Assembly: GCF_001641265.1 (NCBI RefSeq)
Contig: NW_020167538.1
Location: 806,001-870,000 of the forward strand
Source: Pseudogymnoascus destructans
Taxonomy: Eukaryota > Ascomycota > Leotiomycetes > Thelebolales > Thelebolaceae
DNA: 64,000 nt
Reading direction: 5' to 3'
The position numbers and the translations under genes were made by a program. Shown piece after piece: positions 11,588 through 22,976 of the stretch. The notes below the pieces were generated by a model, which was not told where the DNA came from, ran no database searches, and saw nothing but the letters and a program-made list of their open reading frames with translations. Position 1 is the first letter of the stretch. Every line of letters starts with the position of its first letter.

Positions 11588-12838
11588 GCGTCTTGGGACG
11601 TCGTTAATACTGTCTCTATACTATAGGGGGGTTGGATTCGCTTGTGCGCGGCGCGGACGTTCCGGGTGACAGCACAGCTAGACTGCTGCCTGCCTGCCTG
11701 TTGAGCAAGGGAGAGGAATAAAGAGGAGTCAAACCGTTTTTGATGAGAGAGCTTGGAGAGGAATAAAGAGGGTGAAACCGTTTTTGATGAGAGAGCTTGA
11801 TGTGCGATGTGATGTGTATGTGATGGGTATGTGCTTGATGACTATGATATGCGTGTTTAGGGATGACATGCGCGTGTATGCCTTGGGCGGTGGGCACGTG
11901 GGTGGTGACTCTTGTGTGACTTTATTGATGTCGGCCTTGCTACATGAACCCCTGGGGATGCTTTACTTGTGATACTCCATCCCTCCCCCATACCTGACCC
12001 CTTCCATCTATATGGTCCCATCTGCAAGGCAAACACGGCCCAACCACTCTCGTAACCAACCCCCCACCAAAGTCTACTATCAAGTCATCAGGTTCCACTG
12101 TCGCCAACTTACTCTTCGCCGAGTATATTATGGACTCCGTACAGATGACGATTGTGATTAAACAGAACCCCACCGAACGTGTCCGAAAGAGCGGCCACCA
12201 TAGACCAAGGAAGCTACGGCTTAACTATAGATACTGTCATGCCCGTCTCCCCAGCTACTACAGGGGGCCTCTTTGCGTTGTATGGATATGCTAAAGAGAA
12301 TAGACGACACCAGCTTTAGGCAACCAGTAGTGTCGAAACGATCAGCGGCATCAACGACAACAGCAGCATCGACCGACAGCATCAGCAACAGCAGCAGCAT
12401 TGCCCAACAACAACAGCTTCAAACGACAACAACATCCATCCTCACCCCACCCCTCCCGCCCAGCCCAATCCAATCTAAATAGCACAAGCAGCACCATCCC
12501 CTCCCACAACTCGAGTCGGGAAGAACTGCATCTATAATAGCTCCTTAACCCCCTTACCCCCTTACCCCCTTTCCTCTCTCCCCACCCTCTCTCGCTGACA
12601 TCAAGACAACGCCACAAAACACCAAACAAGCCGTTTTGCGTAGAAAATATACTAATATCATCATTATCTATCATAAACATATATCGTAAAATCATAACCT
12701 CCTACCCCCGTGAGGGGCATAGGAGTATCCTCCCCAACGCCAAAAAGCACCCTTCCCACCATCCGTATAATATCTACTCGTACCCCCCCCCCCCTTTTCT
12801 TCCGTAATATGTGCAACCCCCCCTTTTCTATGTGCATC
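11588..12838. other. Intergenic with short repeats
   Basis: No gene is supported between FKBP and the convergent 489-residue gene. The stretch holds a 45-bp tandem duplication (11711-11799), a CAG/CAA-rich stretch (12330-12440) and C runs near 12785. Confidence 0.6.
11711..11799. repeat. Two-copy 45-bp tandem duplication
   Basis: Copies 11711-11755 and 11756-11799 both begin GAGAGGAATAAAGAG and end GATGAGAGAGCTTG. They differ by one deletion and one substitution near the middle. The repeat lies just downstream of the FKBP stop, perhaps in its 3' UTR. Confidence 0.9.
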
Positions 12839-14308
12839 CTAACAAGCCTCCAGCGCCCTCCCAAACCTCAACCCACTCCCCTCCCTCTCCCTCCTCTCCC
12901 CTCTCCCACCCGCCGTCCCAGGCCTCTCATCCCTATTCCCCCTCCTAAAAACACTCCTCATCATCTCCCTCGCCGTCACGACCTCCAAATCCAACGTCAC
13001 CGGTGACATAGGAACCTTAATCCTCCTCCTATACTTCCCCGCCGGTCTCCCCCCCTCGCAACGCGCTTTATCATCCACCAATGCCAACACCCCCGTTGCA
13101 ACAACAACATCCGCCACATCCCCCCCCCTAAGCAGCTTCGGGTCCGAGATCCAGAAACTGCATCTCGGGACCCACCCACCCTCCCTCGCCTCTTCAAGCG
13201 TTTGCGAGGGCGTCAGGACGTCGGGGACGATATGCGCCACCGCCCCAGCGTTGTTTCCAGAGGAGTTGGAGGTGGGGACGAGGTGATAGCTCTGTCCATC
13301 CCGCTTCCAGCTATAGGGGGTACCCCAGTACTCAAAATCCCAGTGCTTCCCTTTACCCGCCGAGCCGCGACGGGTGAGGTCTACGTGTGCGTAGTTTGAG
13401 AATTCGAGGTGTGTCGTGTTCGTCTTTCCTTTCTTCCCTTTCTTCCCGGGTAGAGATGAAGGGACAGGGGTAGGGGGGAACTCCTCCTCGTCCTCAGCTC
13501 CGGACGAGGAGAAATCACCATCGTCGTCGGAGTCGGTCGCGTAACCGGAGTCGTGGCGCGTAGGGATCGTAAGGAGCGGGGTGGGGTGCGGAGGAGGGTA
13601 AGACGCCTTGTTCGACGACGCGCCCCAGGAATCGGCGCGCTTGACACCCCTGCGCGTCACAGTCGCGAGGGCGGTTGACATAGAGCGCTGGAGCTTCGGG
13701 TGTTTAGTCTGCCTCTGGTTCTGCTTAACCTTCTCTCCCCCCTGGCGCAACACGCTATGACACACCTCCCTCCCCGACTCCCTACAATACCTCCGCAGAC
13801 TAAATGCCCGCGTGGGGAGATCATGCATCCGCAGATGAAAGAGCTGCATAGGCGTCTTCTGCTCCCCCTCGGGCGTCGTAGAGATAACCAGGTTCATACC
13901 CAGGTCGAGGGCGGAGGAGTCGTGCGTGATAGTCAGACGGCTGTGGGAGGGGAAGTAGGACGCGAAATCATGTGGTGTTGTAGGGATAGCTGTCGTTGAC
14001 GGGGCCGGGGGGAGGCTGGTGGTGTGTGACGGAGTCGGATAGTCGTCGTCGATGCCGTACTCTTCGGGCTCGGCGTAGAAATCCGCCACGGAAGAGCGGG
14101 CAGAGTAGCAAGAGCTCCGCGGGGAGCGGGAGTGCGTGATGCGCGTGCTGGTGTGGCGGAGGCGTTGGCGCGTTAGGGGGGGGAGGGGGGTCTCGTCGCA
14201 CACAGAGGTCGCGGCGGTGCTGGCGGAGGAGTGGGATTCATCGCTGCGTCGGGATGTGCGGCTGATGGCGCTGGAGACGGTGTCTTGTCTGTTTTTGTGG
14301 TTGTACAT
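12839..14308 (-). CDS. Uncharacterised fungal protein, Ser/Thr-rich N-terminus
   Basis: A single-exon frame of 489 residues starting MYNHKNRQD. I do not recognise a named domain. Residues 1-115 are rich in Ser, Thr, Arg and Pro and look disordered. A compact region follows (about 120-190), with DLGMNLVISTTPEG, PMQLFHLRMHD and FSLRRYCRESGREVCHS. Next comes an acidic linker with DSDDDGDFSSSGAEDEEEF near 270. A second compact region (about 300-450) carries HLEFSNYAHVDL, WDFEYWGTPYSWKR, AVAHIVPD and ADVVVATGVLALVDDKARCEGG. The two ordered blocks with W and Y residues resemble a conserved family of filamentous ascomycetes seen without function; that is memory, not a search. No membrane segment or signal peptide is present. 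Confidence 0.75.
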   Translation of the reverse strand: MYNHKNRQDTVSSAISRTSRRSDESHSSASTAATSVCDETPLPPLTRQRLRHTSTRITHSRSPRSSCYSARSSVADFYAEPEEYGIDDDYPTPSHTTSLPPAPSTTAIPTTPHDFASYFPSHSRLTITHDSSALDLGMNLVISTTPEGEQKTPMQLFHLRMHDLPTRAFSLRRYCRESGREVCHSVLRQGGEKVKQNQRQTKHPKLQRSMSTALATVTRRGVKRADSWGASSNKASYPPPHPTPLLTIPTRHDSGYATDSDDDGDFSSSGAEDEEEFPPTPVPSSLPGKKGKKGKTNTTHLEFSNYAHVDLTRRGSAGKGKHWDFEYWGTPYSWKRDGQSYHLVPTSNSSGNNAGAVAHIVPDVLTPSQTLEEAREGGWVPRCSFWISDPKLLRGGDVADVVVATGVLALVDDKARCEGGRPAGKYRRRIKVPMSPVTLDLEVVTAREMMRSVFRRGNRDERPGTAGGRGERREREGSGLRFGRALEAC

Positions 14309-14848
14309 GGCTCAGGTGCATTGAGGGTGGGGGTGTTATGAGGTTGAGTTGGTTTTGAGGTCGTTGATGGATTTATGGCGGGTGAAGCGGCGAGGGTCGT
14401 TGAGGGCTTATTGTGATGCGCGGGTGCGTGTGTGGTGGGTGTTATAATATTCCGAAATTAGATGTTTGGTATCGATGCGCGTGAGAATGATGATCTAGTT
14501 GCAGCCTGTCCGGCCTGTTTTGAACGCCATTGAAGGTATTGAGTGATGTTTGAGGTTGATATAGAGGCAGGCGACGTGCTTGGGCTGGGTGATTGCAGTC
14601 GTCGTGTGTGTTGTGGCTAGATGCAGCAGTGGGTGTGTGTGTGTTGGACGATTATATATGGGATATATAATTCCTTTTAGTTCTTCTTTTTGCTTCTGAT
14701 AATTCTTGGTTCTGGTCAAGACTGAAGAGGGGGGCGGGGGATGCGGCGAGCGGCGACAATATGTATGGTGATGGGCGATTTTTGGTTTTTGTGAGCCAGT
14801 CGGCCTTCCCCCGGCCCCCCACGACAGCCTCATAAAGTGATTTCCACC

Positions 14849-14939
14849 ACCCCCATTATCATAATACCCCATTATCATAATACCCCCATTGTCATAATAC
14901 CCCCATTGTCATAATACCCCCATTATCATAATACCCCCT
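14849..14939. repeat. Tandem repeat of CCCCCATTATCATAATA
   Basis: Five consecutive 16-18 bp copies. Two copies have GTC for ATC, and the C run varies by one or two bases. There is no spacer, so this is not a CRISPR array. Confidence 0.9.
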
Positions 14940-15823
14940 TCAGTCAGAAGGTTGGAAAGAAATGGTAACAGACACAGACTATAGGGCTCAGACACCGACG
15001 TTTCCGCCGACGCTGCCGGCGGCCTGAATGTACTCGTATGTGCTGCGCCTCGATCACGACGATGCTATTCAGCTGGGACGCACTCACACCTCGACTCCCA
15101 GCGCTTCGACGTGTATCCCGTCGTCCGCCTTGTCCATCCCATACCTGCGCACGGGTTACGTGTATATATCCTATAGCCGCGTCGTGGGAAGGGCGGCCAA
15201 AGGGAGCCAAGGATCCCAAGAAGTGGTGGGTGTCTGTCTGAATGTCCAACCGCCCGGCTGTTCCTTCATCCCCCAGCATCAGCTCCAGCACCTAAACTGG
15301 TCCAACTAAGTCCTCGTGCTCCCAACACCGCCATCGACACATCGTTCGTTTGTCCTTCCATGGGGGTTGTATGTACTCAACGAAGCTGTACCCCCCTTGC
15401 CACCCCCTCAGACGATCACACCTGTGTGATCTGAGCGAGTCTGCGGGATGCCTTACTTGGGCAGGACGGGGAGGGACGTGGGGATCCGATTCGTGTGTGA
15501 TGGCCAGCGCATCCGGCGGCTGTGTGGTGGTGGGTTTGGTGGTATGCAGAGAGCCCGGGGAGGTCATCTTTCTCCATCTCAGAATGTCAAACTCGTGTCG
15601 TCCCTTCCATTCTACTACCATCCTCAACTCGTTTCATAAGTTTCCATATACCATACGTGGTGCGGCCTACTAACCCTAGGTGTTAGGAGTGTTACCTTGA
15701 GCTACAGAGTAGCAAATCGTGGCATAAAGCATCTCAACAGGGGCATATTTGGTTTAGAGCCGAGCTATGGGTGTGTGATATGACATATGACATGTTACAC
15801 CGAAGTCGAAGAGTGAAAGGAAG

Positions 15824-15852
15824 GAGCGAACGAGCGAACGAGCGAACGAGCG
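15824..15852. repeat. GAGCGAAC octamer repeat
   Basis: Three and a half perfect copies of an 8-bp unit in otherwise unique sequence. Confidence 0.85.
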
Positions 15853-16304
15853 TCTGCTCTTTCCTTCTTTTGTTTGGATTCTCGCTGGACCCCAAGTGTC
15901 GTCAAACATGGGGTGAACAAGTGATAAGGAGAGAATATCTCAAAATCCCATTCCTGAGGTCCATAGATAGTACTTGGTCACAATGGCTGCCCGTGTTGGG
16001 GAATATGTGGTATAGACGATGGTATCTAGACTTGCCATCTTCTCAATCTCCAATATTTTACTTTGAGAAGACCATCTACAACAAATGCTGCTAGTCCATC
16101 GTCCCAGAAAATTTACGTATTCAGGGACCAGACCAACAAGCCTAATCAGACAACCTCAATGCATGATTAGGGCTGAGACGATAAAATCCATTATATCTAC
16201 CCTCCTCCCCCCCATCCCTTCCCCTCCTCCCCTCCCTCCCTCTCCCTCCCTCTCCCTCCTTTCCCAACCCTCAAAAGAGTAGCACGATCCCAACACCAAC
16301 CAAT

Positions 16305-16643
16305 ATGGCATACAACCCGCATAACGACACGGACTACGACCTACCCGATCTATTACCCTACGACCCTCTCAACAACAGTCCCTATAGCGAATCTAACAAC
16401 ATGGCATACGACCAGTCTAGGTTCACGAGAGACTACCACCCCTCACCCTCACCTCCTCGGCACAGAGACACACCATCCACGGCTACTTTTGCGCGACCCT
16501 CTCCTCCTCCCCCTACAAGGGGTCCACTCAGGGGCCCACTCAGCAGTCCACCCACAACCTCGCAGGACTCTCCACGCCCAGCCCAGGCCACTACCCATCC
16601 TCCTCCTCCTCCGCCTCCGATCCAGCTCCATGTTCATGGGTAG
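16305..16643 (+). CDS. Short proline-rich frame, possibly a broken or first-exon gene
   Basis: The frame encodes 112 residues beginning MAYNPHNDTDYDLPDLL. Asp/Tyr/Asn-rich residues 1-45 are followed by a Pro/Ser/Thr-rich stretch and a run of seven prolines. The start follows a long pyrimidine tract, as many fungal promoters do. No downstream exon could be joined with confidence. The acidic Tyr-rich start recalls the disordered N-termini of some fungal membrane enzymes, but I could not link it to any. It may be a fragment. Confidence 0.3.
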   Translation: MAYNPHNDTDYDLPDLLPYDPLNNSPYSESNNMAYDQSRFTRDYHPSPSPPRHRDTPSTATFARPSPPPPTRGPLRGPLSSPPTTSQDSPRPAQATTHPPPPPPPIQLHVHG

Positions 16644-17156
16644 CTGAAAACTAATAATTCCCTGGGGATAGTCCAAAAACGGGGAACTTGGCAGTTCTGG
16701 TGAAGTGGCCCGGTATGACGTTGGAGCTTGCGCCTTGTCTCCCTGGGCAGACGTGTGTTTGTGGATACTGCCCGTAACTGGGGAATAGATGGCTTTCTTG
16801 TTGGACCACCTGGTGGGGGATATGCGGCGGTTATATGTTTGGAGCTGGATCCCGGGGGGTGGTAATGCTGCGATGGAGATGCTGGGGTTTAGGCGTTTGT
16901 TGAGTGTCGTCAACTGTGCTGGTGCTAAAAAAAAGGGGGCAATGGGCTTGTTGCTTGGTAGTTCTGTTTTGCGAATCGGTGCGATGACACCTCTCGAATC
17001 GAAAGGACATATAATGAACCAGGCCTCAAAACCCGGTATACAACGCCTTGCATAAACCCTTAATATTCTTGATATCAATTTTATCTACAAGTTATGGCAT
17101 CATATTGTCTTGTAACCAAACCATTACTCAACGACACCCCCACAAACGGTACATTC
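16644..17156. other. Intergenic before the MFS transporter 3' end
   Basis: No coding signal is supported. The antisense frame 16449-17078 has low-complexity composition mirrored from the proline-rich frame. Confidence 0.5.
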
Positions 17157-19264
17157 TCAGTTCCGTTTCCCCAGCCTCGGCAGCCGGATGGGAAGCACGA
17201 GAAGGAGGGTGATCAATCCCACTCCAGCAGCCGCGACAAACGTAGCGCGCAGACTAGCAGAATACGCAGCCACGACCTGATCCCTATAATGCGGGTCCAG
17301 GTCGACGATTGCTTCTATACTTCCTCTCACCTTGCGGATAACCTGTTTAAGAAATGTCAGTAATAGAGACAAATATCTTCCCGGAGGAAGAAGGGGCGTA
17401 AAGTGGCAACTTACCTCTTCTTTATCCGGCCCACTAACAAACGCATCCAAGTACTTAACCAGCGCATTCTGCAACACCAAACTACTCGACGCAACACCAA
17501 TCACCGTCCCTATACTCCTCCACAGCATAAGCGTGCTCGTCACCACCGCCTGTTCGGACTGTTCACTAACGGCTAAGATAGCCATGAACGTGCCCGGGAA
17601 CTGGAATCCCTGTCCCATACTCCCCAGAGCCAGGAACATCAATACAATAAATATGGGCATATCCTTAGTGATCGTTGTCAACGTGACCGGCCCAAGAAAC
17701 ACGAGTGCCGCCCCAAGGACGAGAGGCCATTTCAGGCGTCGCGACCAGGTAATCAGAAACCCCGTGCTGACGCCGCAGACTGTGCCAGCCAACGCAGAAA
17801 CGAGAAGACGGAGACCGGAAGAGGTGGCGGTCTCGAGACGAACGGCCTGGAAGAAGATGGGCATGTTGAAGATGATAGCGTTGATGGTGACGGCGCTGAT
17901 GAAGTTGGAGAAGATTAGGTTGCTGCGGGGGGAGCGGGTGAAGAGGTAGAGAGGCATGACGGGGCGGGGGGCACAGGATTCTATGTAGATGAAGAGGGGA
18001 GTGCTGATGATGGAGATGGAGAGGGCGGTGAGGACTAGGGGGTGGGTCCAGGGGTAGATGTTGCCTCCGAGACTCTGGTGGGGATTAGAAAAGTTTGGAA
18101 GGATAAGGAGGGGGGCTTACTAAAGATAGAATTAGAAAGGTGGTGCCTGCTGTAAGCACGAGGGATCCTTTATAATCGAACGTCTTCATTGCAGTTAGGA
18201 AACTTTCGTTCTCTATGTTGTGGCTCAGGCCTAGATTGCGTGGCACAAAAACACAGGAAGTAACGAGGATGAGCAGTAGCGCAGGAACTGGAACATGTCA
18301 GTAGAGTCCCAACTGCTCTGATAGATCATAGATGGGGCGTACTTTGTATTCCAAATTCCCACCTCCAACCAAGGTGGTCTGCCATGGCGCCGCCAGTGGC
18401 CACCCCCATAGCTGACCCAAGCCCGTATACAATATTGATATACGACTGGTAGATACCACGGATCTCAATTGGCACTAGATCCGACGTAATAATGCTTCCC
18501 ATAGTCATTGAGGCACCGGCTCCAAGACCACAGAGCGCCCTAGCCAGAATAAAGCTCGTCATGCTCTGTGCCAGCGCACACCACAGAGTTCCGGCTGTGA
18601 ACAGGATCATCCCAAAGATCAATGGCGGTTTCCTCCCCATGGTATCCGATAACCGCCCAGCTAGAGGTTGGAAAGCCGTTGAGGTCAATAGGAAGGCCGT
18701 TGACAGCCAGGAGGCACTATTCGCAGAATGGAAATGCGAAGTTATAACCGGATGGCTGGACGCCATTATCGTACTGTCGAAGCAAACGATAAACATATTG
18801 CCCATCAAGCCCAGAAATATAAGCCAGAACTGACGGACGCCAATCCCCCCGTGAAAGGGGCTCTTCTGTTCCTGGCCACCTCCATCTCCTTCGGCACCTG
18901 TGGCGGCAGAGCCCCGACGACTACTCCGTATCCCATGCACTTGTCTCCGTCTCGAGGTATCCCGCAGCATAGGCGACTCCAGAGGCCGGGGCTCGATTCC
19001 GGTCTGGCTCAAATACGAGATCGTGCGTCCCAGCCTGTTTTCATACTCGCTCTGTGTCTCGTCATCGGGACCTAGCTCGACATCGGCTGCCAGATCATGG
19101 TCCCGGAACGTCTCATCCGGAGACCGGGTCCTGTGGTAATACGGCACATCGGTGGCTGCTCGTAGCAGGGGCGTGTCTTCCGAGAACTCTCTTCGGTGGT
19201 GCTCGTCGGTGCTTATTGGTGATATCGACGCCTGCCCAGGGTTCTCATCGTCACTGTCTGGCAT
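17157..19264 (-). CDS. DHA2/Vba-type MFS transporter, 14 TM
   Basis: A proton antiporter of the family holding vacuolar basic amino acid transporters (Vba, Fnx1) and multidrug exporters. Exons 19264-18343, 18287-18121, 18074-17415 and 17342-17157 give 1935 nt and 644 residues, with all junctions in frame and canonical. Residues 1-145 are a hydrophilic, acidic and Arg-rich cytosolic tail. Marks are FDSTIMASSHPVI in TM1, motif A GRLSDTMGRKPP, and GSAMGVATGGAMADHLGWRWEF in the motif C region (the usual Pro is Val here). The long N-tail and DSTI motif favour a vacuolar Vba-like role over plasma-membrane drug export, but the substrate is unknown. It is divergent from the amidotransferase gene. No lesion is seen. 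Confidence 0.88.
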
Positions 19265-19959
19265 CGTGACGAACTCTGCTTCTTGTCTCAGCGAGGTTTT
19301 TTTTGGGGGGGGGGGGAGGGAGAGGGGAAGAGAGGTAAAGTCACCCTTGTCCTACACTCCATAGGAAGAGGCGTATTATAAAGAAAGGGCCTCAAGTGTG
19401 CTCAAGTTAGCCACAGGTGCGTTGGGGACAACCCCCGCATTTCTAGAAATTGCATGCGCTAGGATCAAGTTATCGCGGGTCTGGCACACTCCCGCCGCTT
19501 ACCTGCAATCTACATTGGTAGTCATTAATTCTCTGGTCGTCTGCATACGTATATAGGAATTTATAAGAAATAGATATGAAATATATATGAAATATATATG
19601 AAAAATGGCCGACCAGCCTTTGCCTTACTTTGGTAGTAAATGTTGTGAATGTTAGCAGGGTCTGCAGCTATTTTCTGGAAGGCGCCTTTTGCCGTATAAT
19701 TGGTAACTTATGACTCGCCAACTCTACCCCGCCCTGGAACCGGGCTAACAAGTCTCCGTCCTTCTCCATTGACTGACCGACCCCCAATGGCGGCGATAAG
19801 ACCCTTATCGATCAATCCCATCAACCGCAATTCATCGGCCTTCTCTCTCCGAACTATTACCTGATCAATAAGCTGAGTGTAATCCCCCCCCATTCTTGTC
19901 CTACCAACTTCCAAAGTCCTTTATTCTTTATAGAGTACCGCATCTAACCAACCCAGACA
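19265..19959. promoter_or_regulatory. Divergent promoter MFS transporter / amidotransferase
   Basis: Shared 0.7-kb upstream region with a G run near 19305 and an 11-bp ATATATGAAAT-type repeat at about 19571-19604. No gene is supported. Confidence 0.45.
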
Positions 19960-20771
19960 ATGACACCACGACTTCTCCGCATCGCAATCCTCGAGTGTGA
20001 TACCCCGCCCCCCGGCGTCCAAAAAACTCACGGCACCTATGGCGGCCTCTTCACATCTCTCCTCCACGACGCAGCATCCTCTCTCAGTCCTCCCCTCCCC
20101 GGATCCGACCTCATCATCTCGGCCTACGATGTCGTGAAGGAGATATACCCCCCCTCACTCGACGACTTCGACGGCATCCTGATGACCGGCTCGAAGCACA
20201 ACTCCTTCGAGAGCGACCCCTGGATCCTCAAGCTCGTTGAGTACACGAAGAAGGTCCTGGCTCAGGATAAGGTGCGGATGGTTGGCGTCTGTTTTGGGCA
20301 TCAGATCGTGGGGCGTGCGCTTGGCGCGCCGGTGGGCCGTAGTGAGAAGGGTTGGGAGCTTAGTGTTACGGATTTAACACTCACGCCGGCGGGGAAGGAG
20401 ATATTTGGACAGGAGAAACTGGTATGTGATTTCTCGAAGCCACTGTTTGAGTTAAGAAAGGGCCTTGACTGATGTTTCAACAGGCAATTCACCAGCTACA
20501 TCGCGATGTAGTCGCCGCCTACCCCGAGGGGGTCGAACCGCTTGCACATACCGACCGGTGCGTCAACCATGCGATGTATATACCACGCCGTGTAATTACT
20601 ATTCAAGGGCACCCAGAGTACACAGGCGGGATCCTTGGGGAGATACTGGTAGCCCGCAACGCGAGCGGCATAATTGACGACGTGTCGTTCAAAGATGCGA
20701 TGGCGAGATTGGAAAATAAGCAAGACGGTGTATTGGTGGCGAGGGCGTTCTTGAGATTTTTGCTAGAATGA
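19960..20771 (+). CDS. Class I glutamine amidotransferase domain protein
   Basis: A stand-alone glutaminase-fold protein of the GMP synthase N-domain type. It would hydrolyse the amide of glutamine or a related gamma-glutamyl compound in the cytosol. Exons 19960-20421 and 20484-20771 give 249 residues. The 62-nt intron (GTATGT..AACAG) joins GQEKL to AIHQLHRD in phase 0. The nucleophile elbow VGVCFGHQI (Cys near residue 112) and the catalytic His/Glu pair in IQGHPEYTGG near 210 are present, as is the oxyanion stretch GILMTGSKHN. The absence of a synthetase domain separates it from GMP synthase. Related fungal proteins are annotated only by the domain, so the substrate is open. Confidence 0.88.
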
Positions 20772-21327
20772 ATGACGAGGGGTTTGAGGAGAGAGTATAA
20801 GTTAAATGTTGGCGAAGCATACATAGCGTTGCAGTTGATATCTACTGTAGATAATAGAAATTAGAGCGTCACTCAGCTTCGAATTAAGTCTTGAAACCAG
20901 ATAAAGACTGAGACTCAGTCGATTAATGCGCGAGGGTTTTCCAAGGCAATTAAGGGGATTTCCCACGGCCAAGATTTCCTGTCACCAACGGTTCCTGTCA
21001 CTACCTCTACGACGGAATGTCTGCAAAAACGTCTGCGGTGCCAATCCTTGTCGCATGTATTAACAATACGACCATGGCATCCAGCGAACAGATCTGTATT
21101 GAGACTTGTCGTCTTTCTCGACCTTGTCATTATCTTGGAAGATTCGCAAAGAATGGCTATATGGCTTATTGCTACCCTTTTACTAGATTCGCTTGAATGA
21201 TGGCCAAGTATAAGTTAGATTTTCAAAATACCACACACAAATTCCCAGCTGATCAAAGCCACTAAATGCCGTAAATGTCATTGAACACTATCCCTATCCT
21301 ATATCCCAACCTTTCACCCTCTCAAGC
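20772..21327. other. Intergenic between convergent genes
   Basis: No feature is supported between the amidotransferase and spartin-like gene 3' ends. Confidence 0.55.
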
Positions 21328-22976
21328 TCACCTCTTCTTCTCAACAGGTGTCTTCTTCCCCTCAACAGCCGCCGCGGGCCCACCACCACAAGCCGGTGGG
21401 GCCGAGTCTCCAAAGTCAATAAGATCCGGTGAGTCCTGTCCACCCGCCATCTTATAATCCTTCCCCTCCACATATCTCCCCTGGGCCGCTTCCGCCTCCT
21501 TCCAATTCTTCAGCGGAACCTTTTGCACCTTATCATCCGTAAGATCCCCCACATCCCCTCCAACCACTAGATCCCCACCTCCCCTAACCTTCCCAACAAC
21601 CATCCCCTTCGCCACGCTCTTGATGATCGCGCGCCTCGACACGCCCGTGGCGTCAATATACACCAGCCCCACATTCTTCATCCCACTCCCCAGGTGCTTA
21701 CTCAACTCCCCAGCCTCAGGGCCATACCTATGCCCCACGACCGTCGAAGCCGCCGTGCTCGTCCCAGTCAGCAGCCCGCGACCAGCTTGATCAATGCCAT
21801 CAGCAATAGTACTGAAGGCCATGAGACTCTTATTTAGGAATCCCGGCTTATACCCCGTATCCACCTTCCCATCCGCCCCAACACCCTTATGCGCCCTCTG
21901 ACCCTTATTCATCATCCCCGCGCCGATGTTCTGCGCGAACTTGCTAACCTGTCCAACGGTCTTGGAGGAGAGCCCAGCCGCAGAGTCGGTGAAGGTGTTG
22001 ATCTTGCGGACGCGGGCGTGGGTGGTGGGGGTGAAGGTCATGGGGGTGGTGTTGGGTTTCGTGCTTTTGATGAAGCTGTCGGCGCCGGATTGGAGGGTCT
22101 GAGTGACGTAGGAGGAGGTTGTGACGATGAGGCGCGACGCTTCGGCGGCGCGGGAGACGAGGCGCGAGCCTTTGTAGGCGGGGTGCATGGCCATCTCGAG
22201 GTATTCTTGGGAGGCGGGGGAGACGTTGATGTTGCTGGAGCCGTCTTCGGGGAGGGAGAGGATGACGGGGTCTAGATAGCTTTGTTAGCAGGTTGACTCA
22301 AGTTATTCAGGGTGGTGGAATACTTACTCTTAGAGCCCGCTTGCATCTTGCTGTCCTCGACAACAGTAAATCCCTCGCCTAGCTCACCCACGACACTTCC
22401 GTTCTCCTCGTCAATCAAGACAATTTGTCCGCCATGGTGAGAGCTGGAACTGCCCTGAACGTATCCCTCTCCTGGTTTGAACTCTTGGGGGTTGTACGCT
22501 GGCAGAGCTTCGCCCTTGCCCTTGCTAGCGCCAGCGAGGCCCTTTGCTGGAGCAGGGGCTCGCTCGAGGAAGGCAGTGCATTGCGCGAGTATAGTCTCGA
22601 AGGTATCGATATCTTCCTGTAGGCCCTTGGCGCTGCCAGGTGCCGGGAACTCGATGCGGGTGAAGGCACCGCTATCAGGGCCTAGGTCCCAGCGTGGAAT
22701 GAGATAGCTCTTCGGCGGCTGGTGGTATATTTGGGTGGTGGCTGGGAGAGGGAGATCGAGCTCGGGTGGGAGGTGAAGGTGAAGGTAGAAGTCTTCCTGA
22801 GGAGCAGTGGCTGGGCCGGTATTCTCGATTCCGGAGAAATCAGAGGCGGTTGGCACCATCAACAGAGAAAGGGTCTGAGGACCAGAAGGAGTGAGGGATT
22901 CCTCAACTCCATTCTGGATATGGTATGCTTTTATGCCATTGACGGCATACAGCAGCTTGGGTTCGGAGTTCGACAT
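21328..22976 (-). CDS. Senescence/spartin-domain protein
   Basis: A fungal relative of spartin and plant ERD7/senescence proteins, which act on lipid droplets and membrane stress. Exons 22976-22328 and 22271-21328 give 530 residues. The 56-nt intron joins QAGSK to NPVILSLPEDG. The N-terminal half (1-215) has an MIT/PH-like start (LLYAVNGIKAYHIQNG) and a linker of Gly, Ser and Lys. The senescence domain spans about 250-440: SRLVSRAAEASRLIVTTSSY, VGQVSKFAQNIGAGM, ADGIDQAGRGLLTGTSTAAS and GLVYIDATGVSRRAIIKSVA. The tail is Pro/Lys-rich. I chose MSNSEPKLL as the start. An in-frame Met 26 codons upstream (23054) adds an unlikely leader. It is divergent from RhoGDI. Confidence 0.85.

Larger units (their letters stand above)
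14309..16304. other. Intergenic, repeat-bearing
   Basis: About 2 kb with no supportable gene. It holds an AT/C-rich 16-18 bp tandem repeat (14849-14939), an 8-bp repeat (15824-15852) and a long C/T-rich tract just before 16305. Confidence 0.55.

Noticed and set aside
12273..12482. Small frame rich in Ser, Thr and Gln
   Set aside because: It comes from a CAG/CAA simple repeat with no coding features beyond it.
14849..14939. Possible CRISPR-like array
   Set aside because: Units are head to tail without spacers, and the organism is a fungus.
16449..17078. 209-codon minus-strand frame
   Set aside because: Its Arg and Trp runs mirror the proline-rich frame on the plus strand. There is no domain and no splice support.
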